Shown piece after piece: positions 9,643 through 17,885 of a stretch of 64,000 nt of DNA. The notes beneath the pieces are model-generated. The model ran no database searches. It was given only the letters and a program-made list of their open reading frames with translations, and had not been told where the DNA came from. Source of the stretch: Butyrivibrio sp. INlla21 (GTDB taxonomy: Bacteria > Bacillota > Clostridia > Lachnospirales > Lachnospiraceae); assembly GCF_900116875.1 (NCBI RefSeq), contig NZ_FPCC01000004.1:62001-126000 (forward strand), written 5' to 3'. The translations under genes were made by a program, and so were the position numbers. Numbering within the stretch: position 1 is the first letter of the stretch; each line of letters starts with the position of its first letter.

Positions 9643-10920
9643 TCATTCCTCTTCTTTTTCCTTTCGTTTGTTTTCTTTCTTTTCTTTGCGTCTTACTTCG
9701 TAATCATATTTTTTATCAGAAAGATAGCTTACTACCCCCGATACAGTCCATGTCTTATGTCTGTAGAGATTGACAATAAAGATCACGGCCATCAATATGA
9801 GCGTGGCTCTGCAGATAAGTCTGATCAAAAGAATCAGAGCCAATATATCTTCATACCCTCTGGCAGCATTCTCCCAGTATGGATAAAAGATAGCTTTGTT
9901 CCACATACTTCTTGTTATAAAAGTTGAAATTACATTTATAAGTGAAAAAAAAGTAAATCTGTCCGTATTATCAATTACGGAAATATATCTTTGATCGAGT
10001 CCCGTGCTCTCGGTAATATCTTTTTTAACAAGTCCGTCTACTGGATTGGGTGAAACTATCTCATAGCAATTGATCCCGCCGAAATTGGCAGACTTGCCAT
10101 CCTCGGAAAGCTGAACATTTTTAGTTCTTCCGCTCAGGATCGTTCCGTACTTGCACAAGCTGTCATATGAAATATATGCCATAGATGCATTAAGGCCTGA
10201 AGCCTCACTCATCTTTCCCTCTTGTCTTTTGACAACTCCGGTGACATAATGCGGAACTTCATTTATGGTGATCATCTGTCCCGCAACATCATTGGAACCA
10301 AAAAGCTGCCATGCAAGATCCTCGTCTATAACAACGCCGTCCTGCATAAGGTCATTTGCTCCAAAAAACTGACCGCTCACCAGTTCAAGAGGGTGAAAGA
10401 GAAAAAAATCTCCGCCGACTCCTATAGTCGTAACATTCTCCGCAGTCTTCTTTTCAAAAGACATTGTTGTAATTCCCTGCGCCGAATAGCAACTTGTAAA
10501 AAGTCGCGCCTCATTCTTAGAAGCTCCTTCCCCTGAGGAAGCATTATCTTCGCCTGTTTTGGAAACATCTATTGTCTCAACGATCTGAGGCTTGGCAGAC
10601 TTTCCGCTTGCCGCATCTTCTTCGGATACTATTCCGTCGTTAACGAGCATCTGACCAAAGTTAAATTCCATCTTTTTGATGAAGTCCTGATCTATCAGCT
10701 GATCCTCCGTAAAAAAGACTGACACCTGAGCCATTCTTCTGTCTTCGGACCATCTTTCGGCTTCGTGCTGCTCCGGTAAAAGCCCCGTAAGATACCTTGA
10801 GATAAGTCCCAAAATAATATCCACAAGTAGCAAAAGAATAACCAGAAGCACGATCTTTTTTGACTTTAATGCTTTTTCCTTTATTCTGTTTATAAACGCT
10901 AATATTTTATCGGTTTTCAT
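9643..10920 (-). CDS. Membrane-anchored MacB-core-like protein
   Basis: A 425-residue protein with one N-terminal transmembrane segment (about 22-43), a large extracytoplasmic domain, a hydrophobic segment near 365-395, and a very basic C-terminus (repeated K/R/E). The extracytoplasmic part resembles the periplasmic core domain of MacB/FtsX-type permeases: a GVGGDFF phrase, GQFF, DGVVIDEDLAWQLFGSNDVAGQ, then PHYVTGVV. The usual four-helix FtsX permease half is missing. It follows the HlyD-like gene by 5 bp, a pairing common in tripartite MacAB-type systems. I infer that it is an accessory envelope subunit of the operon's exporter rather than a free-standing permease. Confidence 0.65.
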   Translation of the reverse strand: MKTDKILAFINRIKEKALKSKKIVLLVILLLLVDIILGLISRYLTGLLPEQHEAERWSEDRRMAQVSVFFTEDQLIDQDFIKKMEFNFGQMLVNDGIVSEEDAASGKSAKPQIVETIDVSKTGEDNASSGEGASKNEARLFTSCYSAQGITTMSFEKKTAENVTTIGVGGDFFLFHPLELVSGQFFGANDLMQDGVVIDEDLAWQLFGSNDVAGQMITINEVPHYVTGVVKRQEGKMSEASGLNASMAYISYDSLCKYGTILSGRTKNVQLSEDGKSANFGGINCYEIVSPNPVDGLVKKDITESTGLDQRYISVIDNTDRFTFFSLINVISTFITRSMWNKAIFYPYWENAARGYEDILALILLIRLICRATLILMAVIFIVNLYRHKTWTVSGVVSYLSDKKYDYEVRRKEKKENKRKEKEEE

Positions 10921-10925
10921 TACTA

Positions 10926-12449
10926 TTACTCGTCTGCCAGTCTTACCTGTTCTCCTGCTTTAACCGGTTTGGTTGCTGTTGTGATGACATATTCGTTTCC
11001 CTCAAGTGAACCTGTGATGGCAGCGTTTTTATCATCCTCAGCTTCTACGTTAACATCAATTCTGGTTGCAATATATCTGTTTCCGAGAGGACTTGATTTA
11101 CCCACAACGGCAAGGACGAACTTACCGTTTGAGTCAGACTTGATCGCACTCTTTGGAACGATCATATCGTAGTCCTTAGATCTTTCTCCGATAGTAAGTG
11201 CTATACTCTGACCGGGCTGAACCTCGGGACTTTCAATCTTGAAAGTAAGCACCTTTTTACCTGCAGGATCAGTCTTGTCATTCTTAATTGAAGTAAGTGT
11301 TGCCTTGAAGTCATCACCGAACTGCCACTGATTCTGAGGCTTAGCCGCATCTCCGACCTTAAGCTTCTGAGCCTGATTGTTGGGAACAGAAAAGCTTGTT
11401 GTCATATCCTTGCCGTCAACCTGGATGACTGCAATTGTTTCATCGGCTGCGGTTGACTCTCCGGAAGCTTTGGCAAGTGATGAAATAACGCCGGCAACAG
11501 GAGCTTTAACCGAAGCACCTACGGAGTCTGATTCAAGCTTATCTACTTTTTCCTTCTGAGTTGCGATCTTGTCGCGAAGTGAACTTAAGCTGATCTCTGT
11601 ATTGATACTCTTTAATAGCTCATCTTTATCCTTCTCGGCGTCCTTAAGTGCCTGGGCTGTCTTATTCTTGTTATCCTGTGCCATGGCAAGCTTTTGATCG
11701 TAGCTAAATGAAAGCTGATCTCCGTATGTTCCGAGCTGAGCTGCATTCTTTTCAAGCTCTGCAATCTTTTTCTCAAGATCCTCGGAACGATCCTCATCTT
11801 CAGGATCAACTCCCGCCTGATCGGCCTGTGCCTGTGCAAGCTCATAATTCGGTGTGGCCGCATTATAAGCCGTTCCTGCGCCATCATAAGCTTTTTTCTG
11901 TGTAAGATAATCTACAACAGCCTGAGCTTCTTCATCGGCATCAAGCGCTGCCTCATATGTATCTTTTACAGCTTTGAGCTCAGCCTGAAATGAATCATAG
12001 CTGGATTTCTTTCCGTTTCTGACACTTGAGATAACCTCGTCGGGAATATCTCCCGAAAAAAGAGCCTGTTCATAAGTAAGCTCGAATTCGTCAAGCTGTG
12101 TCTTTGCTTCTGCAAGCTCAGTCGATTCCTTATCCTCAAGATAATAGATAACATCGCCCTCTTCGACGTGATCGCCTTCCTTTACGGCAACACCGGAGAT
12201 CTTTCTGGTCTCTTTTACCGTGACATTGTAAGGATCCTCGGCGTTAACATCGCCCGTTCCTCTTACCTGCGGTGATACAGGTCCGCTTGAGATCTGCTGT
12301 GATGCGACCTGCGGAAGCGAATAATTCATGATCGTATTGGAAAAGAATGTAAGAACAAGCATTACGGACAAGAAGCCAATTGCAACGTTCTTGATAATGT
12401 CTTTTCTGGATGCTTTTTCTTTATTCTGATTCTCGATAACTTCGTTCAT
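10926..12449 (-). CDS. HlyD/MacA-like membrane fusion adaptor
   Basis: A 507-residue adaptor with one N-terminal transmembrane helix (about 24-44), a biotinyl-lipoyl half-domain (KISGVAVKEGDHVEEGDVIYYLED), a long Ala/Glu/Lys/Gln-rich coiled coil (about 110-300), the second half-domain (SVGASVKAPVAGVISSL) and a beta-barrel region. Such proteins link an inner-membrane ABC transporter to the extracellular side; in Gram-positive bacteria they act in peptide or drug export. Its ATG overlaps the stop of the upstream MalG-type gene (ATGA) and has a strong AGGAGG site. The adaptor points to export, in contrast to the importer-type genes around it. Confidence 0.85.
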   Translation of the reverse strand: MNEVIENQNKEKASRKDIIKNVAIGFLSVMLVLTFFSNTIMNYSLPQVASQQISSGPVSPQVRGTGDVNAEDPYNVTVKETRKISGVAVKEGDHVEEGDVIYYLEDKESTELAEAKTQLDEFELTYEQALFSGDIPDEVISSVRNGKKSSYDSFQAELKAVKDTYEAALDADEEAQAVVDYLTQKKAYDGAGTAYNAATPNYELAQAQADQAGVDPEDEDRSEDLEKKIAELEKNAAQLGTYGDQLSFSYDQKLAMAQDNKNKTAQALKDAEKDKDELLKSINTEISLSSLRDKIATQKEKVDKLESDSVGASVKAPVAGVISSLAKASGESTAADETIAVIQVDGKDMTTSFSVPNNQAQKLKVGDAAKPQNQWQFGDDFKATLTSIKNDKTDPAGKKVLTFKIESPEVQPGQSIALTIGERSKDYDMIVPKSAIKSDSNGKFVLAVVGKSSPLGNRYIATRIDVNVEAEDDKNAAITGSLEGNEYVITTATKPVKAGEQVRLADE

Positions 12450-13378
12450 CCCTTAATTCCTCCTTGGTATGATATTCCTTCAACCAAATAGTCCTCTCCG
12501 TATAAAAATATTAGTAACGGAGGAACAAGATATATAACTGCAACAGCAAAGGCAAGGCTTATCTCACCTTCGTTGATCTTTGACAAAAACACCGACAGCG
12601 GATGCATATCCGTATTCGTTAACAGGATCAGCGGTTGTTCAACCATGTTCCAGTAATCGAAAAACAACAGGATCGCGATCGACGCTATTCCACCTTTACA
12701 GAGCGGCGTACAGATCTTGGAAAACACTTCCCATTCTCCCGCTCCGTCTATAGCCGCGGCTTCAATTACTTCCTTGGGTATCCTTTTCATGAACTTGGTC
12801 AAAAGAAATACCGCAAACGGGGAAAAGAATCCCGGAAGCAATATAGCCCACATTGTGTCATAGGTTCCGAGCCATTTGGATACCAAAAAGTTCGGGACAA
12901 GTGTTACCTGATAAGGCATCAACATCAATGTAATATATCCAAAAAACAGAGCCGATTTTATTTTGTTGTCATACCGCGCAAATCCGTAAGAAGCAAGTGT
13001 CGCTATAAGTAGCTGGATAACAACTATCGGAACTGTATATATAACCGAATTCCAAAATTTAAGTAAGTATTCCGGACTCTTGAAAAGTACTATATAGTAC
13101 TGTGAAAATGTAACCATATCCGGAATGAGCTTAAGGTTTACCGTCTTGGAAACAAAGGTCTTTCCGCCTTTTTCCGAAGTCTCAAATATGCTTCCGTAAT
13201 TGGCTTTGATCTCCGTCGGCTCCATAAAGGAATTGCTGACGGTCAATATGATCGGAAGCAAAAATATAAATGCAAACGCGATCGCACAGACAGTAACCAA
13301 AATTGTTTTTGTCCTATCCGACATTTCCCGTCTCTTATGAAGTTTTTCAAAATATTTCTTCTGAATGACGTTTTCCAT
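12446..13378 (-). CDS. Carbohydrate-type ABC permease, MalG family
   Basis: An inner-membrane permease with about six transmembrane helices. The cytoplasmic EAA loop is well conserved (EAAAIDGAGEWEVFSKICTPL), so it should contact an ATPase. Between TM1 and TM2 it has a longer periplasmic segment than usual, including an ETSEKGGKTF stretch. The ORF opens at a TTG (13393), but the ATG at 13378 has AAGG eight bases upstream and begins 4 bp after the MalF-type stop codon. No MalK-type ATPase is encoded in the operon; a shared MsmK-like ATPase elsewhere, or the first ATPase of this operon, would have to power it. Confidence 0.88.
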   Translation of the reverse strand: MENVIQKKYFEKLHKRREMSDRTKTILVTVCAIAFAFIFLLPIILTVSNSFMEPTEIKANYGSIFETSEKGGKTFVSKTVNLKLIPDMVTFSQYYIVLFKSPEYLLKFWNSVIYTVPIVVIQLLIATLASYGFARYDNKIKSALFFGYITLMLMPYQVTLVPNFLVSKWLGTYDTMWAILLPGFFSPFAVFLLTKFMKRIPKEVIEAAAIDGAGEWEVFSKICTPLCKGGIASIAILLFFDYWNMVEQPLILLTNTDMHPLSVFLSKINEGEISLAFAVAVIYLVPPLLIFLYGEDYLVEGISYQGGIKG

Positions 13379-13382
13379 ATTA

Positions 13383-14315
13383 CTAACCTTCAATGTCCTT
13401 GCCGTATCTATCCTCTAGTTTGTACATGAAGTAGACAAGTATACTCACTACAATAAACATTATGATTGCCGCCGATGACAGCTTTTGATAATCAAGCGAA
13501 GCAAATGTATTGTTCATAAAATGCTGGAGCATATACATTGAACGATATGGGTAATCTCCCGTCATCAAATACACTTCCCTGAAAACCTTAAAGGAATTGA
13601 TTAGCGACATGATCGCTACAAAGAGAATTGTCGAAGACATATATCTGATCTTGATATACCAGAATATCTGTAACTTATTGGCATTCTCCAGGGCAGCAAC
13701 TTCCAACAGGTCCTTTGGAATGCTTGCAAGTGCAGACATAAAAAGAATCATGTTATATCCGAGATTCTTCCAAAGAAAAAGAAGTACTATAACTATATGT
13801 GCCTGATCCGACTTAAGCCAATCAATCTTATTGTTTCCGAATACCATAAGGAACTTATTGACAATACCGTTGTAATTAAACATTACCTGCCAAATAAGTA
13901 CTATGGAAGCCGTCGGTACCATAAGAGGGCTCAGGAAAAAAGATCTGAAATAACTTTTAAAAGGAATCCTCGATTCCATTACAGCCGCCAGAAACAGTGA
14001 AAAAACAACTGCCAACGGGACGGCTGTAAATGAAAACTTAAGGGTGTTCATTGCTGCGGCGCCAAACGCCTCATTGTTCCATACATTTGCGTAGTTGCTA
14101 AAACCAACAAAAACTTTTTGGATCGGGTTATTGATAAAGGAATAATATATAACCACGCAGAACGGAGCAACAAAGAATAAAAGTACGCCCAGTAGCGAAG
14201 GCATCAGGAAAAGCCAGGAAATAAGGCTTTTCCTATCATTTGCCGTCAGTTTTTTCTTTTTAAAAACATCTCTTTTGACTATATTCTGTTTCTTAAAAAT
14301 GCTGCCTAACTTCAC
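13383..14315 (-). CDS. Carbohydrate-type ABC permease, MalF family
   Basis: A 310-residue permease with about six transmembrane helices, of the sugar ABC importer (CUT1-like) type. The EAA loop is recognisable (LLEVAALENANKLQIFWYIKI), but the usual EAA..DGA core has become EVAALENAN, so the invariant Gly is lost. The start is GTG, overlapping the TGA stop of the ABC-2 permease gene (GTGA), which implies translational coupling. With the MalG-type partner it should form the membrane channel fed by the three lipoproteins downstream. Sugar specificity is not visible from sequence. Confidence 0.87.
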   Translation of the reverse strand: MKLGSIFKKQNIVKRDVFKKKKLTANDRKSLISWLFLMPSLLGVLLFFVAPFCVVIYYSFINNPIQKVFVGFSNYANVWNNEAFGAAAMNTLKFSFTAVPLAVVFSLFLAAVMESRIPFKSYFRSFFLSPLMVPTASIVLIWQVMFNYNGIVNKFLMVFGNNKIDWLKSDQAHIVIVLLFLWKNLGYNMILFMSALASIPKDLLEVAALENANKLQIFWYIKIRYMSSTILFVAIMSLINSFKVFREVYLMTGDYPYRSMYMLQHFMNNTFASLDYQKLSSAAIIMFIVVSILVYFMYKLEDRYGKDIEG

Positions 14316-16501
14316 TTATTGGTGTCCTTAACTACAAATTCCGGTACTTCGCCGGGTTTAAAACTGAAAAATCCGTTTCCGTAACCGCCGTATACTGTCC
14401 TTCCGCTATTTATATCAATCGAATACTGCGGTGAAAAATATGTTCCATGGTTATACCACTCACCGGGGAATGAATAATTAAACATTGAATCCAATATCTG
14501 CTGTATCTGTTTCTTATCCGTATATGTAACCTTTACCTGATTGGCGTTGGCGATAAGTTTGTCTCTTTCTTCCTGAGTCATACTTTCAACGTCATATCCC
14601 GAATAATAGTTGTATACCGTAACGGAATCGATCTTGGAAATATCATATTCTGCAGGAACAAAAACTTCATACTTCTTCAAAGCTTCTATTGTATTGGTAA
14701 AGCCCGAATACACATCAAAGCGCGCATCGGCAAAAAAGTTCTTGCTTGTGGAAGAAAATACGATCTGTCCGATTGGAAGCTCTTCTTTGCACAGTGTAAA
14801 GCTGTAATTCTCAAGCAGATCTTTTCTGTAAGCATCGCTTATTTCCTCATAACTAAGCTTGGTAGTAGATGCTGCTTCCAATCCATTGGTATATTCAACG
14901 GTGCGATTATCCTTTTCCTTATCAAGAGCTCTGAAACGATCGTCATTAAAGCAAGGGAACTCGCCCTTTATAAACTCTTCTCCGGAAACCATTCTGTCCA
15001 TGAGCTCAGGATTGATATCGTAAGGGATTGTTATCTCCCTGTATACTTTCTTTCCGTTCTTCAATCTGAACAGAATTGTTCTGTTCCATCCGTTGTCTCG
15101 ATACCTTCCGGATTCATTCATTTCCTGCTTGGTGTTCTTAATTGTTGCCATTCCGATCTTAGCGATATCAACAAATAGATCTACATCGGTAATGCGCATA
15201 TTTTCTTCGGCATAGTCCGAATAGATATTTCCATTATTTTCGTAGTACTCATATGTGATCGGACCGTCAAGGAATGCACAACTTTCAATTGAATCTGTAT
15301 TGGGTATATAGCTGTCAAAGCCGCACAGATCACCCTTGTGGATCATAAATATAAGGAATAAAACGGCAACAGCCATAAGTGTCTGAGCAATTCCCTTGTT
15401 AAAGCTCTTGATGTTATTGTTATCAAACAAAACTTCAACAATACATCCTACTATAACAGCGGTTATTACCATGATTACGCACATAAGCAAATATGTTCTT
15501 GTATTTTGCTTGGAAAAGGCAATGGTAGTCATTAAGGATATAGCGAACAGTCCTGATACCACACATATAGAGATCTTTACAAACCATCTGAACGGTCTGA
15601 AAATAATACTCTTTCCGGTATCTTCGGCTTTTCTTACCTTGCTGACAAATATGAGTAAAACGATCGCTATAATACCGACCAAAATAGTATCCAGATCGCG
15701 AATCATGTTGCTTTTCAAAAACTCAAATACCGCTTTGCAGTTTTGATTGTAATTGAGCTTCTCAATATAATCATGAGCTGCACTCGTAGAGAATACCCTG
15801 TCGGCCAAAGGTGACAGATATACATTGGTCTCGGATTCACTCGAGAAGGTCGCGAAAAACATCTGCTTTAACTGAACAAGCTCTAAGCTGATAATACCAG
15901 GAAGGAATGCAAAGAATCCCGTAAGTAGGATCGCAGTCGGGAAATTACCGCTAAGAAACATAGCAAGTACAGTAACCGAATAAACTACAACAAACGTTAT
16001 TATCGTGCGGATTGTTTCAACCAACACATTAAGGAGCACCGGTCCGTTTACCGCGCCAAAGCATGCGGCAACAATAAGTCCAATAACCTCTACCGCAATG
16101 TACATAAGTGTAAATGTACCGATTGCATTGGCAAAGTTCTTTCTTATTCTCTGATGCCTTGTCGTTGGCTGACTTAAATAAAAATCAAGCTTACTCTGTG
16201 AAAAGAGATATGAAAATCCCTGATATGCAAACATAATGGCAACAAACATTGCAAGAAGCCATCCTATCTGCTTAAAGCCCATAACCACAATGACCGCATC
16301 CAGCTTGGAGTTATAAAACTTCTCCGCACTCTGTCCGGATACTTCGGCATAGTTAATGGTCCTTGTGATAGTCAAGACCATACCGAAAATATAGTAAATT
16401 GCCATGAGCGGTAATGCGATAAGTGACGTCCACAGAGTTCTGTTTATGTAATTCTTTCTGTTCTTGATCCTATCACTCAAGGATAAATTTACGGATGTCA
16501 T
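14312..16501 (-). CDS. ABC-2 type permease with large C-terminal extracytoplasmic domain
   Basis: A membrane protein of about 729 residues. The first 400 residues carry multiple transmembrane helices typical of ABC-2 permeases, with the cytoplasmic phrase KLDFYLSQPTTRHQRIRKNF after the second helix. After the last helix (about 375-392) comes a soluble domain of more than 300 residues containing a short acidic, Tyr-rich stretch and beta-strand segments. The best start is the ATG at 16501, nine bases after a GGAGG site inside the upstream gene. It overlaps the ATPase gene by 29 bp, so the two are surely partners, as in YtrBC-type transporters. Confidence 0.85.
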   Translation of the reverse strand: MTSVNLSLSDRIKNRKNYINRTLWTSLIALPLMAIYYIFGMVLTITRTINYAEVSGQSAEKFYNSKLDAVIVVMGFKQIGWLLAMFVAIMFAYQGFSYLFSQSKLDFYLSQPTTRHQRIRKNFANAIGTFTLMYIAVEVIGLIVAACFGAVNGPVLLNVLVETIRTIITFVVVYSVTVLAMFLSGNFPTAILLTGFFAFLPGIISLELVQLKQMFFATFSSESETNVYLSPLADRVFSTSAAHDYIEKLNYNQNCKAVFEFLKSNMIRDLDTILVGIIAIVLLIFVSKVRKAEDTGKSIIFRPFRWFVKISICVVSGLFAISLMTTIAFSKQNTRTYLLMCVIMVITAVIVGCIVEVLFDNNNIKSFNKGIAQTLMAVAVLFLIFMIHKGDLCGFDSYIPNTDSIESCAFLDGPITYEYYENNGNIYSDYAEENMRITDVDLFVDIAKIGMATIKNTKQEMNESGRYRDNGWNRTILFRLKNGKKVYREITIPYDINPELMDRMVSGEEFIKGEFPCFNDDRFRALDKEKDNRTVEYTNGLEAASTTKLSYEEISDAYRKDLLENYSFTLCKEELPIGQIVFSSTSKNFFADARFDVYSGFTNTIEALKKYEVFVPAEYDISKIDSVTVYNYYSGYDVESMTQEERDKLIANANQVKVTYTDKKQIQQILDSMFNYSFPGEWYNHGTYFSPQYSIDINSGRTVYGGYGNGFFSFKPGEVPEFVVKDTNK

Positions 16502-17378
16502 ATCCAACTACCTCCGTCTCACTAATAAAGATCTCTTCCAATGTAAGTGCCAGTATTTCAAAGAAAATCGGATTTCCTCTCTTAAATGCATTCTCGATTT
16601 CTTCTCTCTCACCTCTTATAGTGAGTGTATGAAGGCGTCCGCGTTTCTCATGAAGCATTACATCGAGTCCTTCAAGAGCATTTCTCTCATTGTCTTCAGA
16701 CTCAAATACGCATTGAACCTTCTGCATGCCAACCTTCATATCGGCGATGTCCTCAGAAAGTATCACTCCGCCCAAATGAAGGAGTCCTACATGATCACAT
16801 ATATCCTCAAGCTCTCTTAAATTATGAGAAGCTATGATAGGAGTAAGTCCTCTGTCTGCCATCTCGGCAGCAAATAGACTCTTAACGCCTTGTCTTACAA
16901 CAGGATCAAGACCGTCAAATGTCTCATCGCACAAAAGATATTTAGTCCCCGCACAGATTCCAAGTAAAATGGAAACCTGCTTTTTCATACCTTTTGAAAA
17001 ATTGACTATCTTTCTCTTTACATCAAGTCCGAACCCCTGGGCTAATTTGAAGAATCGCAATTTATCAAAGTTTGCATAGACTCCTTCATAGTAATCAGCC
17101 ATCTCTTCGGGTGTGCTGTTCGGAAGGAAATACTGCTCATCCGAGATGTAGAATAAATCCTTCTTGACATCGGGATTGTCGAAAACAGGTCTCTTATCAA
17201 CCAGTACGACTCCCTGATCCGGTCTTATAACTCCCGAAATAGTTCTTAAGATTGTACTCTTTCCTGCACCGTTTGTTCCAACGAGTCCAAAAACTTCCCC
17301 ATCTTTAATACTCAGTGAAACACGATTAACGGCTTTGATTTCATCAAAAGATTTTTCAAGATCAATTAATTCGATCAT
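16473..17378 (-). CDS. ABC transporter ATP-binding protein (YtrB-like)
   Basis: A 301-residue ABC ATPase with Walker A GTNGAGKST (near residue 34), signature FSKGMKKQ, Walker B YLLCDETFDGLD and a switch His in IIASHNLRELEDICDH. The C-terminal 80 residues form an accessory domain, as in drug-type ATPases. The signature FSKGM is that of the ABC-2 exporter branch rather than the MalK branch, and the regulatory domain of MalK is absent. It overlaps the upstream gntR by 4 bp (ATGA) and the ABC-2 permease by 29 bp, so it is translationally coupled to both. It should power the ABC-2 permease. Confidence 0.93.
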   Translation of the reverse strand: MIELIDLEKSFDEIKAVNRVSLSIKDGEVFGLVGTNGAGKSTILRTISGVIRPDQGVVLVDKRPVFDNPDVKKDLFYISDEQYFLPNSTPEEMADYYEGVYANFDKLRFFKLAQGFGLDVKRKIVNFSKGMKKQVSILLGICAGTKYLLCDETFDGLDPVVRQGVKSLFAAEMADRGLTPIIASHNLRELEDICDHVGLLHLGGVILSEDIADMKVGMQKVQCVFESEDNERNALEGLDVMLHEKRGRLHTLTIRGEREEIENAFKRGNPIFFEILALTLEEIFISETEVVGYDIRKFILE

Positions 17379-17761
17379 GTCGTTCCTCCTCCTTTGATCA
17401 TTCCGGAAAGGTACATCTTTACTTCATTAATGATCTCGTCAAAAGTTATACCTATCTCTTCTGCTTCTTTGAACAGACCTGCAATCTCCTCTATAAGTTC
17501 AACTTTCTTGTTGTCCTTAAGGAGTGCGTCTCCTTTAACAAAATTGCCCCTACCCTTAACGGTATAGATAAAGCCCTCACGTTCAAGCTCTGTGTAGGCT
17601 TTCTGTACAGTATTGGGATTGGTCGACAATTCCATAGCAAGACTTCTCACCGACGGCATCTGGTCGTCGGCCTGCAGGATTCCCTTAAGAATCTGCATCT
17701 TGAAACTCTCTGCTATTTGTTCATAGATTGGTCTGCTATCTTGGTAATCAATAATCTTCAT
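17375..17761 (-). CDS. GntR-family repressor, YtrA subfamily
   Basis: A small regulator of about 128 residues: an N-terminal winged helix (IIDYQDSRPIYEQIAESFKM..., RSLAMELSTNPNTVQKAYTELEREGFI) followed by only a short C-terminal helical tail (to IKGGG), the architecture of the YtrA subfamily. The longer open frame to 17809 is rejected because it would run through the operator; the ATG at 17761 has GGGAG upstream. YtrA-type proteins repress their own operon and are relieved by cell-envelope stress in Bacillus; here the operator directly upstream implies autoregulation of all ten genes. The inducing signal is unknown. Confidence 0.92.
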   Translation of the reverse strand: MKIIDYQDSRPIYEQIAESFKMQILKGILQADDQMPSVRSLAMELSTNPNTVQKAYTELEREGFIYTVKGRGNFVKGDALLKDNKKVELIEEIAGLFKEAEEIGITFDEIINEVKMYLSGMIKGGGTT

Positions 17762-17806
17762 AGCGCTCCCACTCATTAATAAAAATGAACAATATGTAAC
17801 AAAAAA

Positions 17807-17835
17807 CAAGTGTACTATGTTTACTAGTACACTTG
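17807..17835 (-). promoter_or_regulatory. Perfect inverted-repeat operator for the YtrA-like repressor
   Basis: Two exact 11-bp arms, CAAGTGTACTA (17807-17817) and TAGTACACTTG (17825-17835), are separated by 7 bp. The TGTACTA...TAGTACA core agrees with operators described for YtrA-type regulators. It begins one base downstream of the -10 box, covering the transcription start, so binding would block initiation. Confidence 0.8.
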
Positions 17836-17836
17836 T

Positions 17837-17865
17837 ATTGTATGATATATACTGTAAAAAGTAAA
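17837..17865 (-). promoter_or_regulatory. Promoter of the ten-gene transporter operon
   Basis: On the minus strand, -35 TTTACT (17860-17865) and -10 TACAAT (17837-17842) are spaced 17 bp apart. It lies 20 bp from the end of the DUF711 gene on the same strand, with no convincing terminator between, so some read-through from upstream is possible. Confidence 0.7.
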
Positions 17866-17885
17866 TACCCCAAATTAAATTTATT

